DNA from: Mucilaginibacter defluvii
GTDB taxonomy: Bacteria; Bacteroidota; Bacteroidia; Sphingobacteriales; Sphingobacteriaceae
NCBI RefSeq assembly: GCF_039543225.1
Contig: NZ_BAABJI010000002.1
Location: forward strand, 1,736,001-1,800,000
Direction of reading: 5' to 3'
Length of the DNA stretch: 64,000 nucleotides
The notes under the pieces are model-generated. The model did not search any database, had not been told where the DNA came from, and was given only the letters and a program-made list of their open reading frames with translations. Both the position numbers and the translations under genes were made by a program. Shown here piece after piece: positions 1-9,490 of the stretch; position 1 is the first letter of the stretch, and each line of letters begins with the position of its first letter.

Positions 1-291
1 AACCTGGCATCACTAATGGCGGGTACCGCGGCATTGCTTACTGTTGATTCCGGTCCGGCGCATTTGGCAAACAGCGTTGGCTTGCCGGTTGTAGTGTTAT
101 TTGGTGCCGGCAACGAGCACAATACCGAGCCCTTTAACCTGGATGACATGACGGTGATCCGCGCTAATCAGCTTAGCTGTGAACCCTGTGTACGCAATAC
201 CTGTAAGCTCTACGGCAAACCCAAGTGTATGCAGTTGCTTAACGAAACAAAAATTATTGAAGCCCTGAGTAAATATTTGAACCATGCTTAA
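1..291 (+). CDS. Glycosyltransferase family 9 (heptosyltransferase-like), C-terminal part
   Basis: The reading frame is open from base 1, so the gene begins upstream of the window and only about the last 96 residues are visible. The segment VDSGPAHLA followed by GLPVVVLFG is the conserved nucleotide-sugar binding region of family 9 glycosyltransferases, which transfer heptose or related sugars to lipopolysaccharide core at the inner face of the cytoplasmic membrane. A Cys-rich stretch (CEPCVRNTCK) follows, as is common near the end of this family. It overlaps the next gene by 8 bp, implying translational coupling. The exact sugar and acceptor cannot be told from the fragment. Confidence 0.85.
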   Translation, partial: NLASLMAGTAALLTVDSGPAHLANSVGLPVVVLFGAGNEHNTEPFNLDDMTVIRANQLSCEPCVRNTCKLYGKPKCMQLLNETKIIEALSKYLNHA

Positions 292-850
292 AGACGAAGT
301 AGCAAAAGCCCTTAAAGTTGTTCAGGATGGCGGGATCATCCTCTATCCTACCGATACCATTTGGGGTATTGGCTGCGATGCTACTAATACCGAGGCCGTG
401 AAAAAGATATTCGCCCTTAAACAGCGCGAGGAAGCAAAGAGCATGATCATTCTGCTGGATACCGACAACAAACTGCAAAGCTACGTACGCGAGGTGCCCG
501 ATATAGCTTACGACCTGATAGAATATGCCGAGAACCCATTAACATTGGTAATGCCAGGCGCCAAAAATATATCTGAAGCCCTGATAGCTGCTGACGGCAG
601 TGTAGGCATACGCGTTGCCAAACATCCCTTTTGCGAGCAGTTGATACAGCGCCTGCGTAAACCACTGGTTTCAACATCAGCCAATATCAGCGGGCAACCA
701 TCTCCGCAAAACTTTAACGAAATAGCGTCCGAAATTATAGAAGGTGTTGATTACGTGGTTGATGTAGACCAGCACGATACTACATTAAAAAAACCATCAA
801 CCATTATGCGTTTAGCGCCTGACGGCAGGTTTGAGTTTCTGCGCCGCTGA
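284..850 (+). CDS. L-threonylcarbamoyladenylate synthase (Sua5/YciO/YrdC family)
   Basis: The 188-residue product is a single YrdC domain. It carries the substrate-binding motif YPTDTIWGIG at residues 21-30, KSMIILL near 52, and STSANISG at 130-137, all hallmarks of the enzyme that makes threonylcarbamoyl-AMP from threonine, bicarbonate and ATP for t6A37 modification of ANN-decoding tRNAs in the cytoplasm. It lacks the extra C-terminal Sua5 domain, so it resembles the short TsaC type. The ATG lies 8 bp inside the preceding glycosyltransferase gene. Two further tRNA-maturation genes follow within 3 kb. Confidence 0.92.
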   Translation: MLKDEVAKALKVVQDGGIILYPTDTIWGIGCDATNTEAVKKIFALKQREEAKSMIILLDTDNKLQSYVREVPDIAYDLIEYAENPLTLVMPGAKNISEALIAADGSVGIRVAKHPFCEQLIQRLRKPLVSTSANISGQPSPQNFNEIASEIIEGVDYVVDVDQHDTTLKKPSTIMRLAPDGRFEFLRR

Positions 851-883
851 TTGGCTGTTTTATAGCTCATTTTTATAAATTTG
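851..883 (+). promoter_or_regulatory. Bacteroidota-type promoter for the CCA nucleotidyltransferase gene
   Basis: TAAATTTG at 876-883 matches the Bacteroidota -7 consensus TAnnTTTG, and a TTG at 851-853 lies 22 bp upstream as a possible -33 element. The box contains the TTG at 881 that could otherwise be read as a start codon, which argues that translation begins further downstream. Confidence 0.55.
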
Positions 884-919
884 CACCTTTCATCAATGCC
901 ACTCGGGCATACAAAGGGA

Positions 920-2332
920 ATGAAGGAGCATCTGCAACACCATATATTTAAAGTAATATCGCTACTGGCGGGTCAGCAAAACGTGCGGGCTTATGCCATC
1001 GGCGGTTTCGTGCGCGATCTGTTCCTGAAACGCCCCTCAAAGGATATTGATGTAGTAGTGATAGGCAACGGTATTACCTTTGCCGAAGCCGTAGCCAAAA
1101 AGCTGAACGTACAGGTATCAGTATTTAAAAATTTTGGTACCGCCATGCTTAAATATCACGACCTGGAAGTGGAGTTTGTTGGTGCCCGCCGCGAATCATA
1201 CCGCCGCGACTCGCGCAAGCCCATTGTGGAAGATGGTACTTTGGAAGATGACCAAAACCGCAGAGATTTTACCATCAATGCGCTGGCGCTATCATTACAT
1301 CCCAATAACTTTGGAGAACTGCTTGATCCGTTCGGCGGAGTATCGCACCTGGAGCAAAAGCTGATTAAAACACCACTTAACCCGGTTGAAACATTCAGCG
1401 ATGACCCTTTACGGATGATGCGGGCTATACGCTTTGCCGCACAGCTTAACTTTAAAATTGACGATACGGCTATTGAGGCTATCAAAACCAATACGGATCG
1501 CATCAAGATTATATCGCAGGAACGGATTACGGATGAATTGAACAAGATCATCCTCTCGCCAAAGCCATCCCTCGGTTTTGAATACCTGTTTGATACAGGC
1601 CTGCTGCATAAAATATTCCCGCAAATGGTAGCGCTTTACGGCGTAGAATACCGCGACGGCAAAGGGCACAAGGATAATTTTTACCATACCCTACAGGTAT
1701 TGGATAACATTTGCGAAACCACTACCGACCTTTGGCTGCGCTGGGCCGCCATATTGCATGATATTGCCAAGCCGCCCACCAAACGGTTTGAACCCGGCCA
1801 CGGCTGGACGTTTCATGGCCATGAGGACAAAGGCGCGCGTATGGTGCCCAAAATATTCGCGCAGCTAAAACTTCCGCTTAACGATAAGATGAGGTTTGTT
1901 CAGAAAATGGTACAACTTCACCTGCGGCCTATCGTACTGTCGCAATCCATTGTTACCGACTCCGCAGTAAGGCGATTACTTTTTGAGGCGGGCGACGATA
2001 TTGACAGCCTGATGCAGCTTTGCAAAGCCGATGTTACCACCAAGAACGAGTACAAGGTTAAAAAGTACCGCCAAAACTTCGAGCTGGTTCAGCAAAAACT
2101 AAAAGATGTTGAGGAGCGCGACAGCATACGCAACTGGCAGCCACCCGTTACCGGTACCGACATTATGGAGATATTCGGATTGAAAGAGGGCCGTGAGGTG
2201 GGAATTATCAAAAACCAGATACGCGAAGCCATCCTTGAAGGGGAGATACCCAACACCCGCGAAGCGGCACTTCAATTTACTATTAAAAAAGGCACACAAA
2301 TTGGCTTAAAAGTTGTTGCTCAAACCAAATAA
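920..2332 (+). CDS. CCA tRNA nucleotidyltransferase / poly(A) polymerase family, HD domain
   Basis: This is a class II nucleotidyltransferase: GGFVRDLFL and DIDVVV form the catalytic metal site, and RRDFTINAL is the conserved downstream motif. A tRNA-binding region follows, then an HD phosphohydrolase domain with the HD pair in ILHDIAKP. It adds or repairs the 3-prime CCA of tRNA in the cytoplasm. In-frame starts exist at 881 (TTG), 896 and 920. I prefer 920 because 881 sits inside a -7 promoter box and residues after 920 (MKEHLQHHIF) look like the family start. At about 470 residues it has normal length for the HD-containing type. CCA-adding versus A-adding activity cannot be separated by eye. 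Confidence 0.9.
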   Translation: MKEHLQHHIFKVISLLAGQQNVRAYAIGGFVRDLFLKRPSKDIDVVVIGNGITFAEAVAKKLNVQVSVFKNFGTAMLKYHDLEVEFVGARRESYRRDSRKPIVEDGTLEDDQNRRDFTINALALSLHPNNFGELLDPFGGVSHLEQKLIKTPLNPVETFSDDPLRMMRAIRFAAQLNFKIDDTAIEAIKTNTDRIKIISQERITDELNKIILSPKPSLGFEYLFDTGLLHKIFPQMVALYGVEYRDGKGHKDNFYHTLQVLDNICETTTDLWLRWAAILHDIAKPPTKRFEPGHGWTFHGHEDKGARMVPKIFAQLKLPLNDKMRFVQKMVQLHLRPIVLSQSIVTDSAVRRLLFEAGDDIDSLMQLCKADVTTKNEYKVKKYRQNFELVQQKLKDVEERDSIRNWQPPVTGTDIMEIFGLKEGREVGIIKNQIREAILEGEIPNTREAALQFTIKKGTQIGLKVVAQTK

Positions 2333-2345
2333 AACAAAACATTAT

Positions 2346-2353
2346 TAATTTTG
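2346..2353 (+). promoter_or_regulatory. -7 promoter box upstream of the acidic pRiA4b-ORF3-like gene
   Basis: TAATTTTG is an exact TAnnTTTG match 16 bp before the ATG at 2369. No well-spaced -33 TTG was found, so only the -7 element is proposed. Confidence 0.4.
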
Positions 2354-2368
2354 ATAAAAATATAACAA

Positions 2369-3019
2369 ATGGCAGTATACAGGTTCAGGGTTACCTTTGA
2401 GGATTATGATGATATTGTAAGGGAGATCGATGTTAAATCAAACCAAACATTTCAGGATCTTCACTATGCGATACATAAATCAACAGGCTATAACCCCGAC
2501 TATCCTTCATCTTTTTATATCAGCAACGATCAGTGGACGAAAGGCGAGGAAATTACCTTTATGCCTAACCAGCGCAAAATTGACCGTGGCATAGCCTTGA
2601 TGGACAAAGTAAAACTGAGCAGTTTTATTGATGATCCGCACCAGAAGTTTTATTACACCTTTAACTTCGACCGCCCTTTTGATTTTCATGTGGAACTGAT
2701 GAAGATCATCCTGGATGAATCTCCAAAAGCTGAATATCCGCAGGTTGTACGTTCAATTGGCGAAGCGCCTAAGCAATTCGGCAACGTATTCAACCCAACC
2801 ATACTGCCGCCAACCAGCGAAGAGTTTGACTTTTTGAACGAAATGGAATACAACCCGGAGGACACGGAGGATTTTACCGAAGTTGATGAAACCGGCGAAG
2901 CCGTTAGCAACGACGAGGAGGAGCGCGAAGAAGAAAGCGATGAGTTTGGCGACGAATTTTCGGATAATGAAAATTACGACGAAGACGGTCGTGGCCGCGG
3001 TAGCCGGGATGATTATTAA
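2369..3019 (+). CDS. pRiA4b ORF-3-like (IS1096 TnpR-like) domain protein with acidic tail
   Basis: Residues 1 to about 130 look like the plasmid pRiA4b ORF-3 domain (YRFRVTFEDYDDIVREID, then the FQDLHYAIHKSTGY region), a family of unknown biochemical role also found as a passenger in IS1096. No transposase or inverted repeats accompany it here, so it reads as a chromosomal gene. From about residue 150 the protein becomes an extremely acidic, low-complexity tail rich in Asp and Glu ending in RGRGSRDDY. It sits 36 bp after the CCA enzyme and about 100 bp before miaA in the same direction. No function can be assigned; neighbours suggest a link to RNA metabolism. Confidence 0.8.
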   Translation: MAVYRFRVTFEDYDDIVREIDVKSNQTFQDLHYAIHKSTGYNPDYPSSFYISNDQWTKGEEITFMPNQRKIDRGIALMDKVKLSSFIDDPHQKFYYTFNFDRPFDFHVELMKIILDESPKAEYPQVVRSIGEAPKQFGNVFNPTILPPTSEEFDFLNEMEYNPEDTEDFTEVDETGEAVSNDEEEREEESDEFGDEFSDNENYDEDGRGRGSRDDY

Positions 3020-3022
3020 TTA

Positions 3023-3055
3023 GTGGATAGACCATAGACTATGGACCATGGTCTA
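3023..3055. repeat. Heptad-repeat palindromic intergenic element (locus A)
   Basis: Starting 4 bp after a stop codon there are three adjacent 7-bp units GACCATA, GACTATG, GACCATG (3030-3050), consensus GWCNATR. The outer sequences TAGACCAT (3028-3035) and ATGGTCTA (3048-3055) are exact inverted repeats, so the whole element can fold into a hairpin. It is the shortest member of a family seen also near 24837, 38767, 39695 and 60455. Confidence 0.7.
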
Positions 3056-3064
3056 AAACATATC

Positions 3065-3094
3065 AAATAGCGATGGCTTTACCCATCGCTATTT
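3065..3094 (+). terminator. Hairpin terminator before miaA
   Basis: AAATAGCGATGG and CCATCGCTATTT form a perfect 12-bp stem with a 6-nt loop, followed by an AATTTTAAAA tract. It would end transcription from the upstream tRNA-maturation genes. Confidence 0.65.
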
Positions 3095-3118
3095 AATTTT
3101 AAAACGCTTGTATTTCAG

Positions 3119-4042
3119 ATGAATCAGCGCAGCGATTCAAAAACACTTATTGTAGTAGCAGGCCCAACGGCAGTAGGCAAAACCGCCGCGGCCATACAGT
3201 TGGCGCGGCATTACAATACGGTTGTGGTATCTGCTGATTCAAGGCAGTTTTTCAGGGAGATGACCATTGGTACTGCCAAACCTGACGCGGATGAACTGGC
3301 AGCCGTAAAACATTATTTTATCAACTCACACTCCGTTACTAATGATTTTAATGTTGGCGATTACGAAAAGCAGGCCCTGCAACTGCTCGATGAATTGTTT
3401 AAAATCCATGATGTGGTGATATTGGCCGGCGGTTCGGGATTGTATATAAAAGCCGTTTGCGAGGGGTTTGATGAGTTGCCGGTTGCCGATCCGTCGGTAC
3501 GTGAAAAACTTAACCAGGAATTAGCGGAGCATGGCATCAACCATCTGCAGGAAAAATTAAAAACTGCCGATCCAGATTATTATAACGAAGTTGATTTGAG
3601 CAATCCGCAGCGCGTTATACGCGCCCTTGAAGTTTTTGAAACTACTGGTAAACCTTTTTCATCGTATCGTACAACCAATATCAATAAACGCCCGTTCAAC
3701 ATCATCAAGATTGTATTAGATATGCCGCGCGAACAGCTATACGAGCGGATAAACCGGCGCGTTGACGTAATGGTTGAGCAGGGACTGGTTGAGGAAGTTC
3801 GCTCACTACTGCCTTACCGCCATCTTAATGCCTTAAATACCGTAGGCTATTCGGAGCTGTTTGATTACGTAGATGGTAAAACCGATCTGCAAACAGCTAT
3901 TGATCTTATTAAACAAAACACCCGTCGCTTTGCTAAAAGGCAACTCACCTGGTTCCGCAGAGATAAAGATGTAAATTGGGTTGATACTGCCGCCCCCGAC
4001 TTAATCAGCCAAATAATTAAAATAGTTAAATCAGAAAAATAA
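3119..4042 (+). CDS. miaA: tRNA dimethylallyltransferase
   Basis: The 307-residue protein has the P-loop GPTAVGKT at 15-22, DSRQFF at 41-46, and the RVIRALEVFETTGKP and NTVGYSELFDY segments typical of MiaA. It transfers the dimethylallyl group from DMAPP to N6 of A37 in tRNAs reading UNN codons, in the cytoplasm. The length fits the bacterial family. It lies downstream of a hairpin terminator, so it probably has its own promoter. It is the third tRNA-maturation gene in this 4-kb stretch, after the t6A37 synthase and the CCA enzyme. Confidence 0.96.
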   Translation: MNQRSDSKTLIVVAGPTAVGKTAAAIQLARHYNTVVVSADSRQFFREMTIGTAKPDADELAAVKHYFINSHSVTNDFNVGDYEKQALQLLDELFKIHDVVILAGGSGLYIKAVCEGFDELPVADPSVREKLNQELAEHGINHLQEKLKTADPDYYNEVDLSNPQRVIRALEVFETTGKPFSSYRTTNINKRPFNIIKIVLDMPREQLYERINRRVDVMVEQGLVEEVRSLLPYRHLNALNTVGYSELFDYVDGKTDLQTAIDLIKQNTRRFAKRQLTWFRRDKDVNWVDTAAPDLISQIIKIVKSEK

Positions 4043-4251
4043 ACCAATTTGCATTTGCCCTGTTAGCGTAAGTTTCGTGGTTATTGCGGCAATTATTGAT
4101 ACAATGCCTATTTTAGTACTCCGTTATCCATATAAAAATAAGATAAACTATCTATTATATTTAATAAAAAAATTATAAACTCTTAGTTCCGTTACAATTT
4201 TATCATTATTTTCGGCAAATAATAATTATAATTATATTTTAAACACTCTAT

Positions 4252-5304
4252 ATGAAAACAATAATAATTACCGGTGGTGCTGGTTTTATAGGGTCGCATG
4301 TTGTAAGGCGATTTGTAACAAATTATCCTGATTATCAGATAATCAATGTTGATGCACTAACCTATGCCGGTAATTTAGAGAATCTTAAAGATATAGAGGA
4401 TCAGCCTAATTATACATTTGAACGCGCTGATATTACTGATGCTGCTGCCATTAATACCATTTTTGAAAAATACGGCGTTACCGATGTGGTGCATTTAGCT
4501 GCCGAATCGCACGTTGACCGCTCGATCACCAATCCGCTTGATTTTGTACAAACCAATGTAATTGGTACGGTTATACTGCTTGAAGCCGCAAAAAAATACT
4601 GGAAAGATGATTACTCAAAGCATCTTTTTTACCATATATCAACAGATGAAGTTTACGGGTCATTAGGTACTGAAGGTTTTTTTACAGAAACTACTAAGTA
4701 CGATCCGCATTCGCCATATAGCGCCAGCAAGGCATCAAGCGATCACTTTGTGCGCGCTTACCATGACACTTACGGCATACAGGCCATTGTATCAAACTGC
4801 TCAAACAATTATGGCCCTAATCACTTCCCTGAGAAGCTGATACCACTACTGATCAATAACATATTAAACAGCAAGCAATTACCGGTTTACGGTGATGGTA
4901 AAAACGTACGCGATTGGTTGTACGTAATTGACCACGCCCGCGCTATTGACCTGATTTTCCACAAAGGCAACAACGGTGATACCTACAACATCGGCGGCTT
5001 TAACGAGTGGACCAACATTGACCTGGTGCGTGTGCTTTGCCGCCAGATGGACGAAAAACTTGGTCGCGAACCGGGGACAAATGAGAAACTGATCACGTTT
5101 GTGAAAGACCGCCCTGGCCATGATGCACGTTACGCTATTGATGCCACCAAACTAAACAAGGAATTGGGCTGGGAGCCATCAGTAACTTTTGAACAAGGCC
5201 TGTCAGAAACTATTGACTGGTACCTGAACAATAAAGCCTGGATAGAGCGCATAACCAGCGGTGCTTATGCTGATTATTACGAAACTCAATACGACAAACG
5301 CTAA
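4252..5304 (+). CDS. rfbB: dTDP-glucose 4,6-dehydratase
   Basis: This extended short-chain dehydrogenase of 350 residues has the NAD-binding GGAGFIGS at 8-15, the catalytic triplet Thr-Asp-Glu at 131-133 (STDEVYG), and the YxxxK pair Tyr156/Lys160 in YSASK. It converts dTDP-glucose to dTDP-4-keto-6-deoxyglucose, the second step of dTDP-L-rhamnose synthesis in the cytoplasm. It is first in the operon rfbB-rfbC-rfbD-rfbA. The 209 bp upstream are AT-rich and probably hold the operon promoter, though I could not fix a clean -7/-33 pair. Confidence 0.96.
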   Translation: MKTIIITGGAGFIGSHVVRRFVTNYPDYQIINVDALTYAGNLENLKDIEDQPNYTFERADITDAAAINTIFEKYGVTDVVHLAAESHVDRSITNPLDFVQTNVIGTVILLEAAKKYWKDDYSKHLFYHISTDEVYGSLGTEGFFTETTKYDPHSPYSASKASSDHFVRAYHDTYGIQAIVSNCSNNYGPNHFPEKLIPLLINNILNSKQLPVYGDGKNVRDWLYVIDHARAIDLIFHKGNNGDTYNIGGFNEWTNIDLVRVLCRQMDEKLGREPGTNEKLITFVKDRPGHDARYAIDATKLNKELGWEPSVTFEQGLSETIDWYLNNKAWIERITSGAYADYYETQYDKR

Positions 5305-5314
5305 CCACCAACAC

Positions 5315-5869
5315 ATGACTATTGAACTTACTCCGCTTGAGGGTTGCGTACTATTAAAACCACGCGTATTTAATGATGACCGTGGCTATTTTTTTGAAAG
5401 CTATAACCAGCAAACTTTTAACGAACTGACCGGCACCAACACTACCTTTGTACAGGATAACCAATCCTACTCATCAAAGGGAACCTTGCGCGGCCTGCAC
5501 CTGCAAAAAGGCGAACATGCCCAGGCTAAACTGGTACGCGTAGTAAAAGGCGAAGTGCTGGATGTTGCGGTTGATCTTCGTCCCGGTTCGGCTACTTACG
5601 GCCAATACTATGGCGCACGCCTTAGCGAAGAGAACCAGCACCAGTTGTTCGTTCCGCGTGGCTTTGCGCATGGTTTTGTGGTATTAAGTGACACCGCAAT
5701 TTTTGCATATAAATGCGATAATTTTTATAACAAAGCTTCAGAAGGCGGTTTGCATTATGCCGATCCTTCATTGAATATAGACTGGATATTACCAGCCGAT
5801 AGCCTGCAAACATCAGAAAAGGACAGGATATTGCCTTACCTTGCCGACGTTCAGGAGCCTTTCTTTTAA
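5315..5869 (+). CDS. rfbC: dTDP-4-dehydrorhamnose 3,5-epimerase
   Basis: The 184-residue cupin enzyme shows NDDRGYFFES near the N terminus, the catalytic histidine in RGLHLQKG (about His62), and PRGFAHGF later in the barrel. It epimerises C3 and C5 of the 4-keto sugar in dTDP-L-rhamnose synthesis. The open frame extends upstream into rfbB, but the start at 5315 (MTIELTPLEG) is 10 bp after the rfbB stop and matches the family length. Second gene of the rhamnose operon. Confidence 0.95.
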   Translation: MTIELTPLEGCVLLKPRVFNDDRGYFFESYNQQTFNELTGTNTTFVQDNQSYSSKGTLRGLHLQKGEHAQAKLVRVVKGEVLDVAVDLRPGSATYGQYYGARLSEENQHQLFVPRGFAHGFVVLSDTAIFAYKCDNFYNKASEGGLHYADPSLNIDWILPADSLQTSEKDRILPYLADVQEPFF

Positions 5870-5886
5870 TATCTACATACAAAACC

Positions 5887-6747
5887 ATGAAAAACATAGT
5901 AATATTCGGTGCATCCGGTCAATTAGGCAGCTGCTTTAAGCAAATAGCCGAGAATGAAGGGATAACCGATATTTATTTCCCGGGCGAAACGGAAGCGAAC
6001 ATTTTGGACGAGTACGCGCTGAAAAACATTTTTGAAGCACAACGCCCAACCTATGCCATCAACTGCGCGGCTTACACCGCTGTTGATAAGGCCGAGGATG
6101 ATTACCAAACCGCCGATAAAGTGAACAAGGTTGGTGCCGCTAACCTGGCTAAGTTTTGCGCCGAGTACGGCACCACGCTTATCCACGTATCAACTGATTT
6201 TGTATTTGCAGGCAACGAGCCGACACCACGTATAGAGGGCGATATTGCCGCGCCAATAAACGCTTACGGCCAAACCAAGCTGGATGGTGAACTGGCTATT
6301 AGCAGCGCGATGGAAAAATACTTCATTTTGCGTACCAGCTGGCTATACTCCGAGTATGGAAATAATTTTGTTAAAACCATGCTGAAGTTTGGCGCTGAGC
6401 GCGAGCAGCTCACCATTATTGCAGATCAGGTAGGAACACCTACTTATGGTATCGACCTGGCTTATGCCATCATGGAGATCATCAATACTGAAAGCACCGC
6501 TTATGGCCTGTACCATTACAGCAACGAGGGCGTAGCCTCATGGTATGATTTCGCGAAAGCTATATTTGACCTTTCGGAAACGCATGTAAAAACCCTGCCG
6601 ATACCAACCAGCGCGTACAAAACAAGAGCGGTACGCCCGGCTTATTCGGTAATGGACAAAAGCAAGATCAAGAACGCGTTGAATATCGAGATCCCTTACT
6701 GGCGCGATAGTCTGGCCATCTGCATCAACAGGCTCAAAAATAATTAA
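5887..6747 (+). CDS. rfbD: dTDP-4-dehydrorhamnose reductase
   Basis: This 286-residue reductase has the cofactor motif FGASGQLGS at residues 7-15, the STDFVF segment, and the YxxxK pair Tyr127/Lys131 in AYGQTK. It carries out the last NAD(P)H-dependent step to dTDP-L-rhamnose. It begins 17 bp after rfbC. Length and motif order are typical. Confidence 0.95.
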   Translation: MKNIVIFGASGQLGSCFKQIAENEGITDIYFPGETEANILDEYALKNIFEAQRPTYAINCAAYTAVDKAEDDYQTADKVNKVGAANLAKFCAEYGTTLIHVSTDFVFAGNEPTPRIEGDIAAPINAYGQTKLDGELAISSAMEKYFILRTSWLYSEYGNNFVKTMLKFGAEREQLTIIADQVGTPTYGIDLAYAIMEIINTESTAYGLYHYSNEGVASWYDFAKAIFDLSETHVKTLPIPTSAYKTRAVRPAYSVMDKSKIKNALNIEIPYWRDSLAICINRLKNN

Positions 6748-6791
6748 TAATAATCAATCAAACCGTTAACCAACACAAACCACCCATCTAT

Positions 6792-7652
6792 ATGAAAGGT
6801 ATTATTTTAGCAGGCGGATCAGGCACCAGGCTATATCCTATTACCAAGGCCATCAGTAAACAGCTTATGCCTATTTACGATAAGCCGATGATCTACTATC
6901 CGCTTTCTGTTTTAATGCTGGCTGATATCAAGGAGATACTGATCATCACCACGCCCGAAGATAACGAAGGCTTTAAGCGCCTGCTGGGTGATGGCAGTGA
7001 GCTGGGTTGCCGCTTTGAGTATGCCATTCAGGAAAAACCGAATGGCCTGGCACAAGCGTTTGTAATTGGTAAGGATTTTATTGGCGATGACAAAGCCGCC
7101 CTGATCCTGGGTGATAACATCTTCTACGGTTCGGGCTTTAGCAAACTGATACAAAGCTTTAATGATGTGGTGGGCGCGGCGGTATTTGCCTACCCAGTAG
7201 CCGATCCGGAGCGTTATGGCGTGGTTGAATTTGACAAGGATTTCAAAGCCCTTTCTATCGAAGAAAAACCGGAAAAACCAAAATCAAACTACGCGGTACC
7301 GGGCTTATATTTTTATGACAACAGCGTAATCCAGATAGCGGCTGACCTGGAGCCATCACCACGCGGTGAATACGAGATAACCGATGTTAACAAGGTTTAT
7401 CTGGAGCAAGGCACACTACAGGTTGGCGTAATGGATCGCGGCACCGCATGGCTGGATACCGGTACTTTCGACTCATTAAGCGATGCAACCGAGTTTGTAC
7501 GTGTAATTGAAAAACGCCAGGACACCAAAATTGGTTGTATTGAAGAGGTAGCTTACCGCATGGGCTTTATAGATGCCGAGCAGTTAAGCAACCTGGCACA
7601 ACGATATATTAAGAGCGGTTACGGTAAGTATTTACAAAAGCTGCTTAGCTAA
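6792..7652 (+). CDS. rfbA: Glucose-1-phosphate thymidylyltransferase
   Basis: The nucleotidyltransferase signature GGSGTRLYP is at residues 8-16, followed by [25 protein letters not shown] and [11 protein letters not shown]. This is the classic RfbA pattern at the usual length of 286. It makes dTDP-glucose from dTTP and glucose-1-phosphate and thereby feeds rfbB. It is the last gene of the operon and is followed by a hairpin terminator, so the pathway is complete here. Confidence 0.96.
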   Translation: MKGIILAGGSGTRLYPITKAISKQLMPIYDKPMIYYPLSVLMLADIKEILIITTPEDNEGFKRLLGDGSELGCRFEYAIQEKPNGLAQAFVIGKDFIGDDKAALILGDNIFYGSGFSKLIQSFNDVVGAAVFAYPVADPERYGVVEFDKDFKALSIEEKPEKPKSNYAVPGLYFYDNSVIQIAADLEPSPRGEYEITDVNKVYLEQGTLQVGVMDRGTAWLDTGTFDSLSDATEFVRVIEKRQDTKIGCIEEVAYRMGFIDAEQLSNLAQRYIKSGYGKYLQKLLS

Positions 7653-7672
7653 CTCACCCCAATTATTATACA

Positions 7673-7710
7673 GCCCCTTTTTACACAATTGTAGAAGGGG
7701 CATTGCTTTT
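7673..7710 (+). terminator. Terminator of the rhamnose operon
   Basis: GCCCCTT (7673-7679) pairs with AAGGGGC (7695-7701), with a partly paired centre, followed by ATTGCTTTTTT. It separates rfbA from the convergent glycosyltransferase gene. Confidence 0.65.
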
Positions 7711-7730
7711 TTAGATGTTTTTAAATTGAT

Positions 7731-9389
7731 CTACTTAACCGGCGATACCAGAACCAACTCCATCCAGATAGTTTGCTCGCTACGCGTAGCTTTGTTTAAA
7801 AAGGATGGTTTTAAGCGTGTAATCGCATAACGCTCAAATTTCTTTATAACTTTCAAATTCCTTCCGTTCAGAATAGTGTTCACCGCTTCGGCCGGAGCGT
7901 AAAGCATAAACGCGTTATTAGGTAAGTGAGCGGAGCCATCGGCAGGTATAGTGAGCATAGGCCTGTCAAGGTAAAACTCCATGGCAAAATTCACGTCGTC
8001 GCCACTTTGCAGCACAGGTATGTTTACTGGGATTTTGCTTTGGCTGATGTACATCCCTGCCTCACTCCCGGCCTGGTATTTTAATAGATCCGGGTAAAAG
8101 GCAAGGTTAAGGTATAGGTTTACTATAACACAAATTATTATGCTGCGAAAACCAATTCGCTCAAACCAGTTATTACCAAACCTGCCAGGTAAAACAAAAA
8201 GCGTAAGTAATAACGTAGCCAGTAACCCAATATTTATTTCAGGTTGATAGTACAAATGTAGTACAACTAAAACCACAGCAAGCAACGTTATTACTACCCA
8301 TTGGGTAATATTGATAGCCTTAATGCTTTTTGCAGACCGGACATTACAGAACCACTGTGCTGTGATGATCGCGAAGAACGGGAACACGATATTGATATAA
8401 TGCGGCAATTGGAATTTCGAAGCCGAGAACATCAGGAATGTTAGCATGGCTCCGCAGAGATTGAACCACTCGTATGCCTTTACATTTTTAACGCCCTTTT
8501 TAATAAACTGATAAATAGCAGCGAATAACAGTAACGACCAGGGCAAAAACGCCCATAGTGTGGTATGCACAAAAAAGAACGGATCGCCGCTGCCTTTGAT
8601 AGGGCCGGTATTAAAAAACCTGCCAAACTGACTATCCCAAAAAAAGAATTTGATGCCCGAAACATTATGCTGACCGAACACGAGCTTTTCGGGATGCGCA
8701 TCAAACTGTACATACAGGCAGTACACCTCGGGTAACATAAAAATGAATACCAGCACGGCAGCTAATAACCAGCGCAGGTTGAATAATTGCTTCCATTGTT
8801 TGGTGATGATCAAATGGCCTGCAATAGCGCCGCCGATGGTAATTAACACAAATATCCCCTTGGTCATTACCGCACAACCGGCAAACAAACAGGCAATCAG
8901 CAAATGCCAAAACGAGGGTTTGGTGTACGACCGGTAAAAGTGATACACCGATGCAATGATCAATCCGGTAAGGTAAGGCTCGGCACGTACATCATTGTCT
9001 GATAATACAATGTGCTGTGCGGTCAATAATATCAGCACCGCCCAAATAGCTACCTGTTTGCTGTATAAACTTTTGGCGAACAACCAGGTGTATATCGCAC
9101 CCATCAGCATAAATACAATACCCGACAGTTTATAAGCCCAGGTGTTGATGCCGAATACTTTGAAGAACAGGGCCGCCATCCAGAATGGGAAATGGGGCTT
9201 ATCGAGCCAGTCAGTGCCGCGAACGTAGATGTTCACATAATCATTACGCAGTACCATGGTTTTGGCAATGGTGGCATAAAGAGTTGCATCAGGGTTCATC
9301 AGCGGAACAAATAACCCGCTGAAATTTATAGCTACCGCTAAACCTAAAAATAAATAGAGCCACTTGTTAAGTGCAGGTGTTTGGGGCAT
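7731..9389 (-). CDS. ArnT-like family 39 glycosyltransferase, integral membrane
   Basis: The protein has about a dozen hydrophobic segments. The first periplasmic loop carries MNPDATLYA and DWLDKPHFPFW, matching the Asp-containing catalytic loop of ArnT/PMT-type transferases that use polyprenyl-phosphate sugars to glycosylate lipid A or proteins at the outer face of the inner membrane. A GTG at 9437 would add 16 residues, but a TATCTTTA promoter-like box lies within that extension, so I chose the ATG at 9389 (MPQTPALNK). It converges on rfbA. The sugar donor and acceptor are unknown; a polymyxin-resistance role is not implied by sequence alone. Confidence 0.85.
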   Translation of the reverse strand: MPQTPALNKWLYLFLGLAVAINFSGLFVPLMNPDATLYATIAKTMVLRNDYVNIYVRGTDWLDKPHFPFWMAALFFKVFGINTWAYKLSGIVFMLMGAIYTWLFAKSLYSKQVAIWAVLILLTAQHIVLSDNDVRAEPYLTGLIIASVYHFYRSYTKPSFWHLLIACLFAGCAVMTKGIFVLITIGGAIAGHLIITKQWKQLFNLRWLLAAVLVFIFMLPEVYCLYVQFDAHPEKLVFGQHNVSGIKFFFWDSQFGRFFNTGPIKGSGDPFFFVHTTLWAFLPWSLLLFAAIYQFIKKGVKNVKAYEWFNLCGAMLTFLMFSASKFQLPHYINIVFPFFAIITAQWFCNVRSAKSIKAINITQWVVITLLAVVLVVLHLYYQPEINIGLLATLLLTLFVLPGRFGNNWFERIGFRSIIICVIVNLYLNLAFYPDLLKYQAGSEAGMYISQSKIPVNIPVLQSGDDVNFAMEFYLDRPMLTIPADGSAHLPNNAFMLYAPAEAVNTILNGRNLKVIKKFERYAITRLKPSFLNKATRSEQTIWMELVLVSPVK

Positions 9390-9490
9390 AGTATAAACGC
9401 TTGGCGGTAAAGATAAGTAGTTTTTTAACGTTGACACGGTTATAAAGGCTTTGATTAAACCCTGGCATTTATATAACTTAACCCCGTAAT

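Noticed and set aside
2369..3019. Insertion sequence passenger gene (IS1096 TnpR-like)
   Set aside because: No transposase gene and no terminal repeats around it; the neighbouring tRNA genes are collinear, so it is treated as a chromosomal gene.
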